Positions 44,199 through 52,837 of a stretch of DNA of 64,000 nt are shown here, piece after piece; the stretch's first letter is position 1; every line of letters starts with the position of its first letter. The stretch comes from Nitrospira sp. GTDB lineage: Bacteria; Nitrospirota; Nitrospiria; Nitrospirales; UBA8639. The DNA is taken from the NCBI GenBank assembly GCA_024760505.1, contig CP058931.1, forward strand, positions 1,746,001-1,810,000. Direction: 5' to 3'. The position numbers and the translations under genes are program-made. Under the pieces are notes generated by a model. It saw only the letters and a program-made list of their open reading frames with translations. It ran no database searches and was not told where the DNA came from.

Positions 44199-45623
44199 CT
44201 AGGGTTGAATGTCCCAGGAGAGGGAGACTGTATCAGGAGAGCCGATTCCAATCAGGGCTACCCCATTCATCAGCCAGACTTTCACCTCCCCTGTAGACGT
44301 ATTCTTCAAGACCACGTCGGCTTTTCCATCTCCATTCATATCCCCCACCTGCTCAATCTTCCACGCCGAGGCGATGCCGCCCAACACTTTTGACGACGCA
44401 ATAGAGGTCCCGTTCATCAGCCAGATGGCCACGATGTCGCTTGTGTCATTCTTCCAGATAAGGTCGGCCTTCCCGTTGCCATTGAAATCGCCAACACCCG
44501 CGATCCTCCAATCCGTGGAGGTGCTGCCGGGAAAGCCTGTGGACGTCACGATTGTGCCGTTCATCACCCAGATCGCCACCGCGCCGTTGGTGCCATTGCG
44601 CCAGATGACATCGGCCTTGCCATCCCCAGTCACATCGCCGATCCCCGCAATCTGCCAGTTGAGCGGCACCCCACCCGGGAAGGCAACCGAGGCCCGGGCG
44701 GTCCCGTTCATTATCCAGATGGCCGTGTTGCCGTCACTGCTGTTGCGCCATATCAGATCGGCTTTGCCATCGCCGTTGACATCCCCGACGGCCTGAATGG
44801 CCCAGGCAGTCGGCGCACTGCCGGGAAAACCTGTCGACGTCACGGTCGTGCCGTTCATCACCCAGATCGCCACCGTGCCGTTGGTGCTATTGCGCCAGAT
44901 GACATCGGCCTTGCCATCTCCTGTCACATCGCCGATCCCCACGATCTGCCAGTTGAGCGGCACCCCACCCGGGAAGCCGATCGAGGCCCGAGCGATCCCG
45001 TTCATCAACCAGACGGCCGTGCTCCCGGTGTTTGTGTTGCGCCAGGTCAAGTCGCCCTTCCCATCTCCGTTGAGGTCATAAGGCGTATTCATGGGTAAAA
45101 CAATAGGAGGAGGAACTGGCCCACTCCTGGTATCTGTGGCGGTCGAATAATTATATTGACAGGTATCTCCTACCAGATCCTGACCGGCACCGGTGTAGGT
45201 CAAGCTATTCCCCGCAAGGGAACCCGTTAAAGTATCGATTCCGCTATACCAAAACCCCCCGTTAACTGTAACCACATAGGGGCATGAAGCATTCACTGTG
45301 CCATCCACGGCTACGGTGCCGGAGCACGTCTCCGTTTGCATAATGGTATTTCCGCCCTGACTCTCCGATACCACTATTGTGAAACTAAAGTTGGCGCCAG
45401 TTTGGTTGGTAATACTGTAAGTATCCCCTCCCGGATCAAAATAGACCCCATTATCATCAGGATCTTGGCACCCCGTTACCGTTACACTGGAGGGACCACT
45501 TGTCCAAGTCCCTCGAATATCCGGCACGGTTGCCGCATGCAGACTCTCCAAGGCCAACGTCAATAGAAGGGCACTCGCTAAACCCACTATCATCAGTAAA
45601 AATGTCCAATTTTTGCGCTTCAT
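44199..45623 (-). CDS. Secreted FG-GAP/VCBS repeat protein
   Basis: 474 residues with a strong AAGGAGAGC site. A signal peptide (LLMIVGLASALLLTLALESLHA) precedes a lipocalin-like or beta-rich N-terminal half with Cys pairs (residues about 30-165). From about residue 180 there are six FG-GAP units of 49 residues with calcium-type loops (DLNGDGKGD, DVTGDGKAD, DFNGNGKAD), as in beta-propeller surface proteins. Units 2-5 are nearly identical at DNA level, with a 294-base period. It is probably surface-exposed and could bind a polymer or other cells; the target is unknown. Confidence 0.85.
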   Translation of the reverse strand: MKRKNWTFLLMIVGLASALLLTLALESLHAATVPDIRGTWTSGPSSVTVTGCQDPDDNGVYFDPGGDTYSITNQTGANFSFTIVVSESQGGNTIMQTETCSGTVAVDGTVNASCPYVVTVNGGFWYSGIDTLTGSLAGNSLTYTGAGQDLVGDTCQYNYSTATDTRSGPVPPPIVLPMNTPYDLNGDGKGDLTWRNTNTGSTAVWLMNGIARASIGFPGGVPLNWQIVGIGDVTGDGKADVIWRNSTNGTVAIWVMNGTTVTSTGFPGSAPTAWAIQAVGDVNGDGKADLIWRNSSDGNTAIWIMNGTARASVAFPGGVPLNWQIAGIGDVTGDGKADVIWRNGTNGAVAIWVMNGTIVTSTGFPGSTSTDWRIAGVGDFNGNGKADLIWKNDTSDIVAIWLMNGTSIASSKVLGGIASAWKIEQVGDMNGDGKADVVLKNTSTGEVKVWLMNGVALIGIGSPDTVSLSWDIQP

Positions 45624-46083
45624 GTGACGAGCTCTCCTTATTGAGTCCTTCTCAGTCGCTTGTAATAGGTAAATATGAAAAGAGCAAAAGATAGGCCTTT
45701 TCTAGGGCATTGATTCTCATTAGCATAAATCGCTTCTAAAACGGCCTGGCTACAAAATTTGAAAAAGAACTGGCCAACTCAGACATGGAAGCAATTGTAG
45801 AAAAAAACCACAAACCATGATCACAACCAATCTATTTACTGGCCTTATTTTCATCAAAAGACAATAAATACTTTTGCTGAAAAAAAAGTGCGTTCCAGAA
45901 TTTTTACACCAATTTTGCCGTGCAGGACTTAGTGTTGGAGCAAACCAGCCTGACCGAAAGTTGGTGATGCCGCTTATAAATGAGAAAGGTTTTGTAATAC
46001 ATTTTGCAATACATCTTAAGTGGCTATATGTTGGTTGACCGCATAGGTCTTGATGCCACATGTTTAATTTCTCTTTCTAGTTT
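45624..46083. other. Upstream region of the FG-GAP gene
   Basis: About 460 bases, AT-rich with frequent stops in all frames. It holds the FG-GAP gene promoter. No RNA gene or repeat is recognised. A 103-codon minus-strand ORF (45750-46061) has no ribosome site and no protein pattern. Confidence 0.35.
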
Positions 46084-46542
46084 TTATGTCAGACGAAGGT
46101 GGTTGTGGAAAGAAGACGATCCTTCCTTTTCAAAGATCTGTCGAAAGGATTGTTTGAGGGATTGCAGGTTAAACGGCTTAAGAAAGAAACCTTGAGCGCC
46201 TTCCCTTAGAAGCTGCCGAAGGGCTGGGAGGTCTAACCCACCGGACATTGCCAGTACCGGCATTTGATATCCCAACCATCGTAATTCATCGAGCATGGTA
46301 CGCCCGTTCATCACGGGCATATGCATATCCAGCAAAATGCCGTCAACCGTAAGATTCACGACCATATCCAAACCTTCCCGTCCATTTCTCGCCACACAGA
46401 CGTGATATCCCCAATCTTCAAGGACCGTATTTAGTAACTCTGCCACTGAAGGATCATCCTCAACCACCAAAATACACGGCCGGGTTTTTCTGGTATGCAA
46501 GGAATCATTCACGGAATCATGCGTTGGGTCTGGTGTGTTCAT
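46084..46542 (-). CDS. Single-domain response regulator (CheY-like)
   Basis: 152 residues from the ATG at 46542, which has GGAG at a good distance; an in-frame ATG at 46557 is a weaker choice. The receiver domain covers most of the protein: ILVVEDDPSVAELLNTVLEDWGY with the acidic pair, GILLDMHMPVMNG with the phosphorylated Asp, LAMSGG with the Ser switch and FFLKPF with the Lys. There is no output domain, so it probably acts through protein contacts or phosphotransfer. It follows a STAS gene on the same strand, with about 350 bases between. Confidence 0.9.
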   Translation of the reverse strand: MNTPDPTHDSVNDSLHTRKTRPCILVVEDDPSVAELLNTVLEDWGYHVCVARNGREGLDMVVNLTVDGILLDMHMPVMNGRTMLDELRWLGYQMPVLAMSGGLDLPALRQLLREGAQGFFLKPFNLQSLKQSFRQIFEKEGSSSFHNHLRLT

Positions 46543-46894
46543 TCCTGGATTCTCCATTTCATTTGTCCTATGGGGAGAAGAAGTCAACAGGTGCATGAGA
46601 AAAGGTCATTCTTGGGGATGGCTTCTATGCATCTGAAATCGGATGTTCGTAATTGCGGGTTCTTCAGCATTTTTCCTGGAGCATCGGTAACAAATGTGGG
46701 GAGAGTAATTGTCTGGAAAATGACTGGATAGCAATGGGGGAATGGATTGTTCACTCCTACTGACTTCATGGGCTGTGGTCCGGTTTCTTGATCAGCAAAA
46801 TCAAGAGTTGCGGGAATAGGTATTCCAAGAAAGTGGAAAGGGTAATTCAAGGGGAGGTCTTCCGCCCTTTCTGAAAGGCTGAAAATGGAATTGT
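46543..46894 (-). other. Gap between STAS and receiver genes
   Basis: About 350 bases. A 104-codon minus ORF (46584-46898) starts in the ATGA that overlaps the STAS stop, which looks like coupling. Its product (Pro-rich, few charged patterns) is not protein-like and I do not accept it. No other feature is seen. Confidence 0.3.
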
Positions 46895-47248
46895 TCATAC
46901 ATAAGGAGTCTGGGGTTGAGCCTCCACAGCTTCTTTTTCAGATTGATAGATAGGAACAATTTCTGAGAGATGGGTCGACTCTAAGAGATCTTTGACCGTC
47001 GGTTGCGGGCTGACGATACTGAGGTGCACGTGATTGGGTCTCATCTTGTGATACCAAAGAAATAATTGCCCTAATCCCATTGAATCAATCCAGGTAATCT
47101 CAGAAAAATTTAAAATGATATGTTGGCAGCCCATTTCCTTTGCTCCGAGGATGGCGACTTCAAGGCCTAACTTGGAACTGGCGTCAAAACTTCCTGAGAG
47201 ATCCAGAATTTTTGTGTTCTGCTGACAATGCTCTCTAACGGCAAGCAT
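46895..47248 (-). CDS. STAS domain protein, anti-sigma-factor-antagonist type
   Basis: 117 residues with an excellent GGGAGGAAG site. Almost the whole protein is a STAS domain: KILDLSGSFDASSKLGLE, HIILNFSEITWIDSMGLGQLFLW with the target Ser, and LSIVSPQPTVKDLLESTHLSEIVPIY. Such proteins bind serine kinases in partner-switching control of sigma factors or output proteins. A second STAS gene lies at 51158. No anti-sigma kinase is nearby. Confidence 0.88.
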   Translation of the reverse strand: MLAVREHCQQNTKILDLSGSFDASSKLGLEVAILGAKEMGCQHIILNFSEITWIDSMGLGQLFLWYHKMRPNHVHLSIVSPQPTVKDLLESTHLSEIVPIYQSEKEAVEAQPQTPYV

Positions 47249-48506
47249 GGGTACTTCCTCCCTTATTTTTTTTTGATTCCGATATGACTAGCGGAAATTA
47301 ATTTGCTGATGCTGTTATTTTCTGGGCCTATCGTGAAGAGATCTTGCTGATGTTTTCTTGACAGTTGACGCTCCCAAGTGATGGGCCTCAATTCCCCAGA
47401 AAGGTTAAATGAAAATACGTATATTTTTCATCGGGGAACTCCACCAAGGTAAAAAGGGCGAATTCGTCTAAATTCAATAGAATTGTCATTCCGTCCGCTT
47501 GCCGAACCGCATGGACACTCTTCCGTCTTCCTAGTCTGGTTCAAGGCCGGGATGCCTGATCCATGTGCCAACTTTATGGGAGTGTTGAATAATAAAGATT
47601 TTCAAGGGAAAATTTGCCCAGGATTAGATTTCTCATCAAAGGCTCTGGGTCGGTTCAAAAAAGTCCGTCCAGCAAGGCCGCAGCCGTTTTTACGCGCGGA
47701 GCGTACGCTGAGTACGTGAGCACGGAAAAATGGCGAGAACGCCGCTGGCGGCTTTTTTCAACAGACCCTTTATGGGTACTTGCCCGTGTGTCAGGTAGGA
47801 GCATCAACGTCCTGATTGAAAAAAACCAGTCACAACGGAGAATCTCCTGTTGAACGAAGTATATGAAAACCTTGTATTTCGTAGAGGTTCCGGTTGTTCC
47901 ATTCGGGGATATGGCACACCAGGGTGCCATCAGATGGTAAGAAGGGACCCGCTATGTGCGGCAAATTTTTGAGAAGGATTGTTTCGGTTCCACCCTTGAG
48001 CCACGCGGTTCAGGAGGGGGCGGCGGTCGGATTAACCGGAAAACGAGCGAAGAACAATCTTAGGCGGGAAATTAATCATTGACACCACAAAAAATATTAC
48101 CCTCCAGACAAGATGATCGGACATTTCTCCTTAATTAAATTGTGGCCCATCAAACAAGAATTGGCCTATCCGGAGCTTCTTACTCTTCACGACCACCTAA
48201 ATACCAACCAGATGGTTCTAGCATCAAAACTTGCAAGGATGGGTGGTCCTGTTATTACCCAACGAATTGACGCGTTCAGGAAAGAACGGGTATAAGGCTG
48301 GTTGTTTCAGGAGAGAGAAATTGACCACCTATCCAGTTTTTATAATTACCGCACATAAAATTAAGACATGAAAAGTTAGTAAATGGTAGAGTGGATTCCA
48401 CTAAGACTATTAAGGGGGGACGGTTTTTCCGGGTTAGCAATAACTTCACGCTAGTCAGTTGACCCTGCTTGACGAACTCACCTAACTTATTGAAAATGCA
48501 GTAAAA
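47249..48506. other. Gene-poor region containing a dispersed repeat
   Basis: About 1,260 bases upstream of tRNA-Arg. A repeat copy lies at 47653-47768. Three short plus-strand ORFs (47875-47952, reading MKTLYFVEVPVVPFGDM, 47894-48082 and 48113-48295) have poor or no ribosome sites. The first has a protein-like look and may be a gene remnant, but I cannot name it. Confidence 0.3.
47653..47768 (+). repeat. Dispersed intergenic hairpin repeat, copy 1
   Basis: It begins TTCAAAAAAGTCCGTCCAGC and ends GCCGCTGGCGGCTTTTTTCA; the ends are imperfect inverse copies. The inside carries AAGGCCGCAGCC and GAGTACGTGAGCACGG. The same elements occur at 61834-62075 on the other strand. No transposase is present, so it is REP- or MITE-like and probably forms a large hairpin. 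Confidence 0.7.
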
Positions 48507-48582
48507 GCGCCCGTAGCTCAATGGATAGAGCACTTGACTACGGATCAAGAGGTTGCCGGTTCGACTCCTGCCGGGCGCACCA
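48507..48582 (+). tRNA. tRNA-Arg (anticodon ACG)
   Basis: Acceptor GCGCCCG pairs with CGGGCGC, discriminator A and encoded CCA. The anticodon loop CTACGGA on a CTTGA/TCAAG stem gives ACG, whose A is normally edited to inosine to read CGU, CGC and CGA. T-arm is CCGGTTCGACTCCTGCCGG. Confidence 0.96.
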
Positions 48583-48772
48583 TCTTCGGTTATTCATTTT
48601 TAGAACCCCTCACATTTATATCTTTTCCAAATCCCGACGTGTTGATTTGTCGGGGGCAAGATGGAGGGGCCTCCAGCCATTTTTCACCTGAGCCATTTGC
48701 TTGTTCTTGTCGGTATTGGCTGCCGAAGAGTCTCTTATTCCCGATCCGTCACCAGCCTCCGAGCCAGTTGGG

Positions 48773-48995
48773 TTAATTTGGCGTAATAGGGGTATCCAAA
48801 TTCAGACCTGCCCTATCCCTAAAAGTTTCTAACATCAGGAAGGCGATAAAGTGTTTGAGTTCCTTGGCGTTTTGCTGCTTGGGGAGTCTGGGAAATTTGT
48901 TGCACAGGGTGGTCCATTTGACGATGATCTTAAACGGATGCGGTGTGGAGTAGAAGTAGAGAAAAGGCGACTTCCAGAATTTTTTTTTGATTCAT
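48773..48995 (-). pseudogene. Small gene disrupted at a run of nine A
   Basis: From the ATG at 48995 the frame reads MNQKK and enters a run of nine A (plus-strand T 48980-48988). With one A fewer, the frame becomes FWKSPFLYFYSTPHPFKII, VKWTTLCNKFPRLPK, ELKHFIAFLMLETFRDRAG and LNLDTPITPN before TAA at 48773-48775, which is clearly protein-like over 68 codons. As given, the frame stops early (TAA at 48932). This could be a real frameshift, a transcriptional-slippage site, or an assembly error in a homopolymer. The family is unknown to me. Confidence 0.5.
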
Positions 48996-49067
48996 GCTTA
49001 AAACAGAAGAGTTTCGAGTGAAATTCTCAGACATGGTTTCTACCAGGCTAAAAAATCCACGTGTGAT

Positions 49068-50153
49068 TCATTCTGCGGTGTGAGCGCTTGGACTCAGTTG
49101 CCAGAGGCTCCAACTCAGCATTTTACGGAGAGCCACCATGTCAGGACTGGTGGAAGGATTAGTCCAGGTTTTCAGGTTAAGTTTTTCCAAAGGTTCAATC
49201 GCGCGTCGATCCCCAAGGTTCCCAAGGCCCTTGACGGCTTCCGTTTGTATCTTGGGCTCTTCGGTATCCAAAGCTTTCATAAACTGAGTGAATAAGGCGG
49301 GAGCATTGCTCTGGGTGGCAATGGCGCCCAAGGCTTGAATAGCGGCCAATTTATGGTCCGGGTTAGTGGAGGATTCCAGAAATGAAGCCAAGACAGGGAT
49401 AGCCTTTTCCCCTTGTTGCCCAAGGGCCGCTAGTGCCGTCGGCATCAGGGCGGGGTTGGTGAGCGCCTGCTTAAGGGCTTCGAAGGCTTGATCGGAAGCC
49501 AGAGTTCCCAAAAGTTTGAGGATTGTCGTTTGTCGGTCAATATTGTCGGATGATTTCTGAAAGAGCATCAGCAATCTGTCGGCTTGTTCCCATTCTGCCA
49601 CTAAATACAAGGGGAAATCATCCTGTTGAAGTTCGGTGTTTAGAGCAGTCATTGCGAAGGTTCCCGTATCCGAGGCTCCTGCGATTTCCGCAGCCTCACG
49701 TGTATCTTCAAATGCAGTGTGAACATCCCAGCGCCAAGGAGGAAATTGTTCACCATAGCGATAAGAAATATGACAGGCAGGGCCTTTCCATAATCGCGAA
49801 GTAAGGGCCGGACTAATATTCCGATGTTGACTCGGGCCGGTGAATGTCTGTCGTTCTTCGCATTTCACCCGTATGACCGCATCGTGAGGTTCTTCTGGAG
49901 TAGAGACGATGGTAAATCCTGTGTCGGCCAATCGGTCGGTGACGGTTTTTGTGATAGCCTTGGAGTCCTGGAGTCCTCGCTCCGTGAGCGCGATGGTTTC
50001 GACTACTAAGACTTGGGCGGTTATTAGGGGATGAACCGGATTAGCCTCCAGTGGCGTTTGTTGAGCCCAGGACGGTGAGGAAAGACCCAGCAGACAGGAA
50101 ATTCCTCCGACTATTTGCCAAAAGACGAACAGAGGTGTGAAGAGTGTGCTCAT
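49068..50153 (-). CDS. Exported HEAT-repeat protein
   Basis: 361 residues with a signal peptide (FVFWQIVGGISCLLGLSSPSWAQ) and probable cleavage after SWAQ. The N-terminal part (residues about 35-175) is beta-rich and has a DUF-like look. Residues about 190-330 form HEAT repeats: LLGTLASDQAFEALKQALTN, LAALGQQGEKAIPVLASFLE, IQALGAIATQSNAPALFTQF and VKGLGNLGDRRAIEPLEKL. Such repeats make elongated scaffolds for protein binding in the periplasm. No known partner lies next to it. Confidence 0.8.
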   Translation of the reverse strand: MSTLFTPLFVFWQIVGGISCLLGLSSPSWAQQTPLEANPVHPLITAQVLVVETIALTERGLQDSKAITKTVTDRLADTGFTIVSTPEEPHDAVIRVKCEERQTFTGPSQHRNISPALTSRLWKGPACHISYRYGEQFPPWRWDVHTAFEDTREAAEIAGASDTGTFAMTALNTELQQDDFPLYLVAEWEQADRLLMLFQKSSDNIDRQTTILKLLGTLASDQAFEALKQALTNPALMPTALAALGQQGEKAIPVLASFLESSTNPDHKLAAIQALGAIATQSNAPALFTQFMKALDTEEPKIQTEAVKGLGNLGDRRAIEPLEKLNLKTWTNPSTSPDMVALRKMLSWSLWQLSPSAHTAE

Positions 50154-50403
50154 ATTGTACGGACCTTAATGTTCGGGTGAATGAAAAAATGAATGGTGTC
50201 GTGCACGAATCTACTCTGTCCTAGAAACCGTCAATAAGAACGGAAAAAAGAGGGTTCTTAAGGGGAGAGTCTGTGGTCTGAGTAGAGACTCAAACGGAGA
50301 AATCTGGAACTAGCCACCCGTTATTACATATCTTATCAGGCATTCAAGTCTGAAAAAAACTATGAGAGGCAAAAAGGTGCAGGTTATGGAGGGAAATATC
50401 GCT

Positions 50404-51036
50404 ATGATTTCAAAAATCAAATTGGGCCTACATGCTGTTCAACGATGGGGCTTCTCTTTTCTCATGGGCATAGTGTCGATGGGAATTTGCCCTGTTTCGG
50501 CTGAGGTCCTCATGGCCACGGATTTTGAATCTGGAACCCTTTCTGACTGGACGGTGTTTTCTACCTCCAATGGAACCTTAGGGGGCAAGGGATTTCCTAC
50601 CGTTGCCCTGTGTGATCATGGGAGTCCAGGTTCTCCTTCTTTTTGCCTTCAGTTTCAAGCCGGTCAGCTTCATTTCGCTCCTACCCATGAAGTGCAACAA
50701 GGTGGAGGGATTAGTCTCACCACAATGACTATTGCCGGCCTCATTCAGCTCTCAGCCCGTGTGGGGGTCACCTACCATTCCCCCGATTATAAAAGGAATC
50801 TGAACGGGGGATTGTTTGAATGGGTTGTTGATGATCAAGTCATAGCCGATCTCGATGTCGGTCCGATGGAGGATGGTGGCACGGTTCAGCACCATTTCAT
50901 TGGAAAAGTCCCTGTGACAGCAGGTCGTCATACCATCCAGCTTCGGGTGACCCGTCCCTTTCAGAGCGGTGCCGGCAAGCCGTCACCGGTTCAGTTTATA
51001 GATGATGTCATGGTGGAACTCCTTTCCCAACCCTGA
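50404..51036 (+). CDS. Exported protein of unknown function, beta-rich
   Basis: 210 residues from the ATG at 50404, preceded by GGAGGG at nine bases; an upstream ATG at 50362 is weaker. A signal peptide (WGFSFLMGIVSMGICPVSA) ends near residue 33. The mature part has DFESGTLSDWTVFSTSNG, which resembles the start of concanavalin-like lectin or jelly-roll domains, then GGGISLTTMTIAGLIQLSA and a symmetrical strand set. I do not recognise a named family. It precedes the STAS-PilZ pair on the same strand by about 120 bases. Confidence 0.65.
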   Translation: MISKIKLGLHAVQRWGFSFLMGIVSMGICPVSAEVLMATDFESGTLSDWTVFSTSNGTLGGKGFPTVALCDHGSPGSPSFCLQFQAGQLHFAPTHEVQQGGGISLTTMTIAGLIQLSARVGVTYHSPDYKRNLNGGLFEWVVDDQVIADLDVGPMEDGGTVQHHFIGKVPVTAGRHTIQLRVTRPFQSGAGKPSPVQFIDDVMVELLSQP

Positions 51037-51157
51037 AAGGCCCCTTCAAGCTTATTGAAGATAACGCATGTTCTTTGCCGGTATGCCGGGTTAAGACTGG
51101 AGCGAGGAAAACCGATACAGGAAGACACCACCCAATATCACCCCGAAAGAATCTTCT

Positions 51158-51523
51158 ATGGTTATTTCAGAACGGAGTCTCAGCCACGATACCCTGGTGG
51201 AGACTTTTATGGGTCGATTTGATCAACATGCCAGACAGGATTTTAAATGGCGGATTGATCATGCCATTCTGCAAGGGTATCGATTTGTGATGTTAAATAT
51301 GGTGGCCGTGTCATTTATTGACAGCGCTGCCCTCGGATGGTTGGTTCTCGCCCAACGGCGCTTTCAGCGAATTGGTGGCAAGTTGGCCATTATTTCTCCG
51401 ATAGGGTTTGTTCGGGATGTCTTGGAAATCACTGAAATTGGGGAATGGATCCCCATCTTTTCCAGCGAGGATGAAGCCTTGAAGATCTTTGAATCCAGCA
51501 AAGCACATCCAGCGGAGTCGTGA
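51158..51523 (+). CDS. STAS domain protein, second copy
   Basis: 121 residues. STAS pattern: SLSHDTLVETFMGRFDQHAR, FVMLNMVAVSFIDSAALGWLVLAQRRF with the target Ser, KLAIISPIGFVRDVLEITEIGEWIPIFSSEDEALKIF. It resembles the STAS gene at 46895 in length and pattern. Its stop overlaps or abuts the PilZ gene start, so the two should be co-translated. Confidence 0.88.
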   Translation: MVISERSLSHDTLVETFMGRFDQHARQDFKWRIDHAILQGYRFVMLNMVAVSFIDSAALGWLVLAQRRFQRIGGKLAIISPIGFVRDVLEITEIGEWIPIFSSEDEALKIFESSKAHPAES

Positions 51524-51525
51524 CG

Positions 51526-51936
51526 ATGGGCACATCGACCGCTCCGAGACAAGATCTCCGGCAACCGATACCGATTCCTCAAGGAGACCGACGATCGTTT
51601 CGCCGGATGTCCGTCAAACCCTATCAAGAGCTTCCGGTTGCCATTCGTTATGGGCAAGACACAGTGTGTCGGGGCCGTATACTCAATCTCAGCCCTCAGG
51701 GCATGCTCGTTGAATTCCCCGACAATCAAATTCCTCCTGTGTTAAGAGGGACCCAGGTGTCCGTCAAACTGCAATACCTCGGCGACAGCATTTGGTTGCC
51801 TGGACTTGTCCGGCACTGCAAGGGCCAAAAGATGGGATTTTTGTTCCCGGCCCTGACCAGCCATCCCACGAGAGCGGACAAGCACCCATTGACCATCGTT
51901 CTGCATTCTCTCTCTCGCGCAGTCACCTCTCACTAA
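51526..51936 (+). CDS. PilZ domain protein, probable c-di-GMP effector
   Basis: 136 residues from the ATG at 51526; a GTG at 51520 overlaps the STAS stop. A PilZ pattern is seen: RRSFRRMSVKPYQELPVAI, RGRILNLSPQGMLVEFPDN and WLPGLVRHCKGQKMGFLF. The RxxxR and N/DxSxxG parts needed for c-di-GMP binding are present (RRSFRR and NLSPQG), so ligand binding is plausible. It joins STAS in a two-gene signalling unit. Confidence 0.85.
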   Translation: MGTSTAPRQDLRQPIPIPQGDRRSFRRMSVKPYQELPVAIRYGQDTVCRGRILNLSPQGMLVEFPDNQIPPVLRGTQVSVKLQYLGDSIWLPGLVRHCKGQKMGFLFPALTSHPTRADKHPLTIVLHSLSRAVTSH

Positions 51937-52153
51937 TTTCTTCTTTTCCATCATTTCAGCCCTGTCTCCGATCGTGAGCAGATATTCATCTGACTACTGA
52001 ACAGAACGGCATCAGCCTGAAGCGTCCTCGTCCAAGCCACCACCTATGACGGGTTTTGTCTTCAGCTAATTGCAAAAGCGAAGTCTGGCGAATGGGAAGG
52101 ACCAATGGCACATGGAATATCCGCCGTAAGAGAGGGACGGGCGGATCTGGATT

Positions 52154-52669
52154 TCAACGAGGCTTATGGTCTGTGGAGGACCGAGGAACAGTTCGGGGAT
52201 TTGCTTTGGTGACCATCGAGAGATTTTTGGGTGATCGGATTGTCCGGGCGATGGGTTCCTGAATGGCTAATAAGCATTCTAGGCGGGGACGGATCGAATC
52301 CAGGTCTTTGTGTAGATGAATTTCGGTGATGCGGTTGTCATTTAAATCGATGGCTTGGCAAATGGCATCTTGCGCGATTTTGAGTCCGCCATCCAGATCC
52401 CGTCGCAGGGCTGTTTTGAAGTGGAAGCGGAGGGAGAGACTAAGGGTGTGGGTCTCCAATTGCTCTAAAAATTCCGTCCGATGAGATGATTGCCGCAAGA
52501 TGGTGAGTAAGTGTCGGGCCACGGCGGTCTTATAATGCCGGCCTGGTGAGGCCAGGACCCTCCGGCCGTTGACGGTGGCGTATTGATGATTAATGCTGGG
52601 TGGAAGCGGCAAGACAACAAAAAGTTCGCGAGGCGACAGAGTATCGCCGCCCAAATTCGACCAATCCAT
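52154..52669 (-). CDS. RusA-family Holliday-junction endonuclease
   Basis: About 171 residues from the ATG at 52669; a TTG start at 52780 gives 208. RusA motifs: PLPPSINHQYATVNGRRVLASP at the start, and RRDLDGGLKIAQDAICQAIDLNDNRITEIHLHKDLD with the catalytic Asp pair. RusA resolves Holliday junctions and is often phage-borne. Here no other phage gene is near, so it may be a domesticated copy. It is 168 bases downstream of mraZ. Confidence 0.85.
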   Translation of the reverse strand: MDWSNLGGDTLSPRELFVVLPLPPSINHQYATVNGRRVLASPGRHYKTAVARHLLTILRQSSHRTEFLEQLETHTLSLSLRFHFKTALRRDLDGGLKIAQDAICQAIDLNDNRITEIHLHKDLDSIRPRLECLLAIQEPIARTIRSPKNLSMVTKANPRTVPRSSTDHKPR

Positions 52670-52837
52670 CCCGGAATCTGCAGTTCTGGCTTTTCTTTTA
52701 TGACTGTGGAGGAGGACCAGGCCACCCTTCCCTTTGGACTGCAAAAGCTTGGGAAGGGAGGGAATACGAATAGTTCTCAATGGGGCATCTATGAAAGGGG
52801 TACGGTATCGGTGGTGGAACGAGAAGCAAAGGGTCTG

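Noticed and set aside
46584..46898. 104-codon ORF starting in ATGA at the STAS stop
   Set aside because: The overlap looks like coupling but the product is not protein-like and overlaps the start of the receiver gene.
47894..48082. 62-codon ORF downstream of the repeat
   Set aside because: No convincing start site and unlike any family known to me.
48113..48295. 60-codon ORF ahead of tRNA-Arg
   Set aside because: No ribosome site and no recognisable protein pattern; not supported, though a remnant cannot be excluded.
52154..52780. Prophage remnant around rusA
   Set aside because: RusA is often phage-borne but no other phage gene, att site or change in composition is visible.
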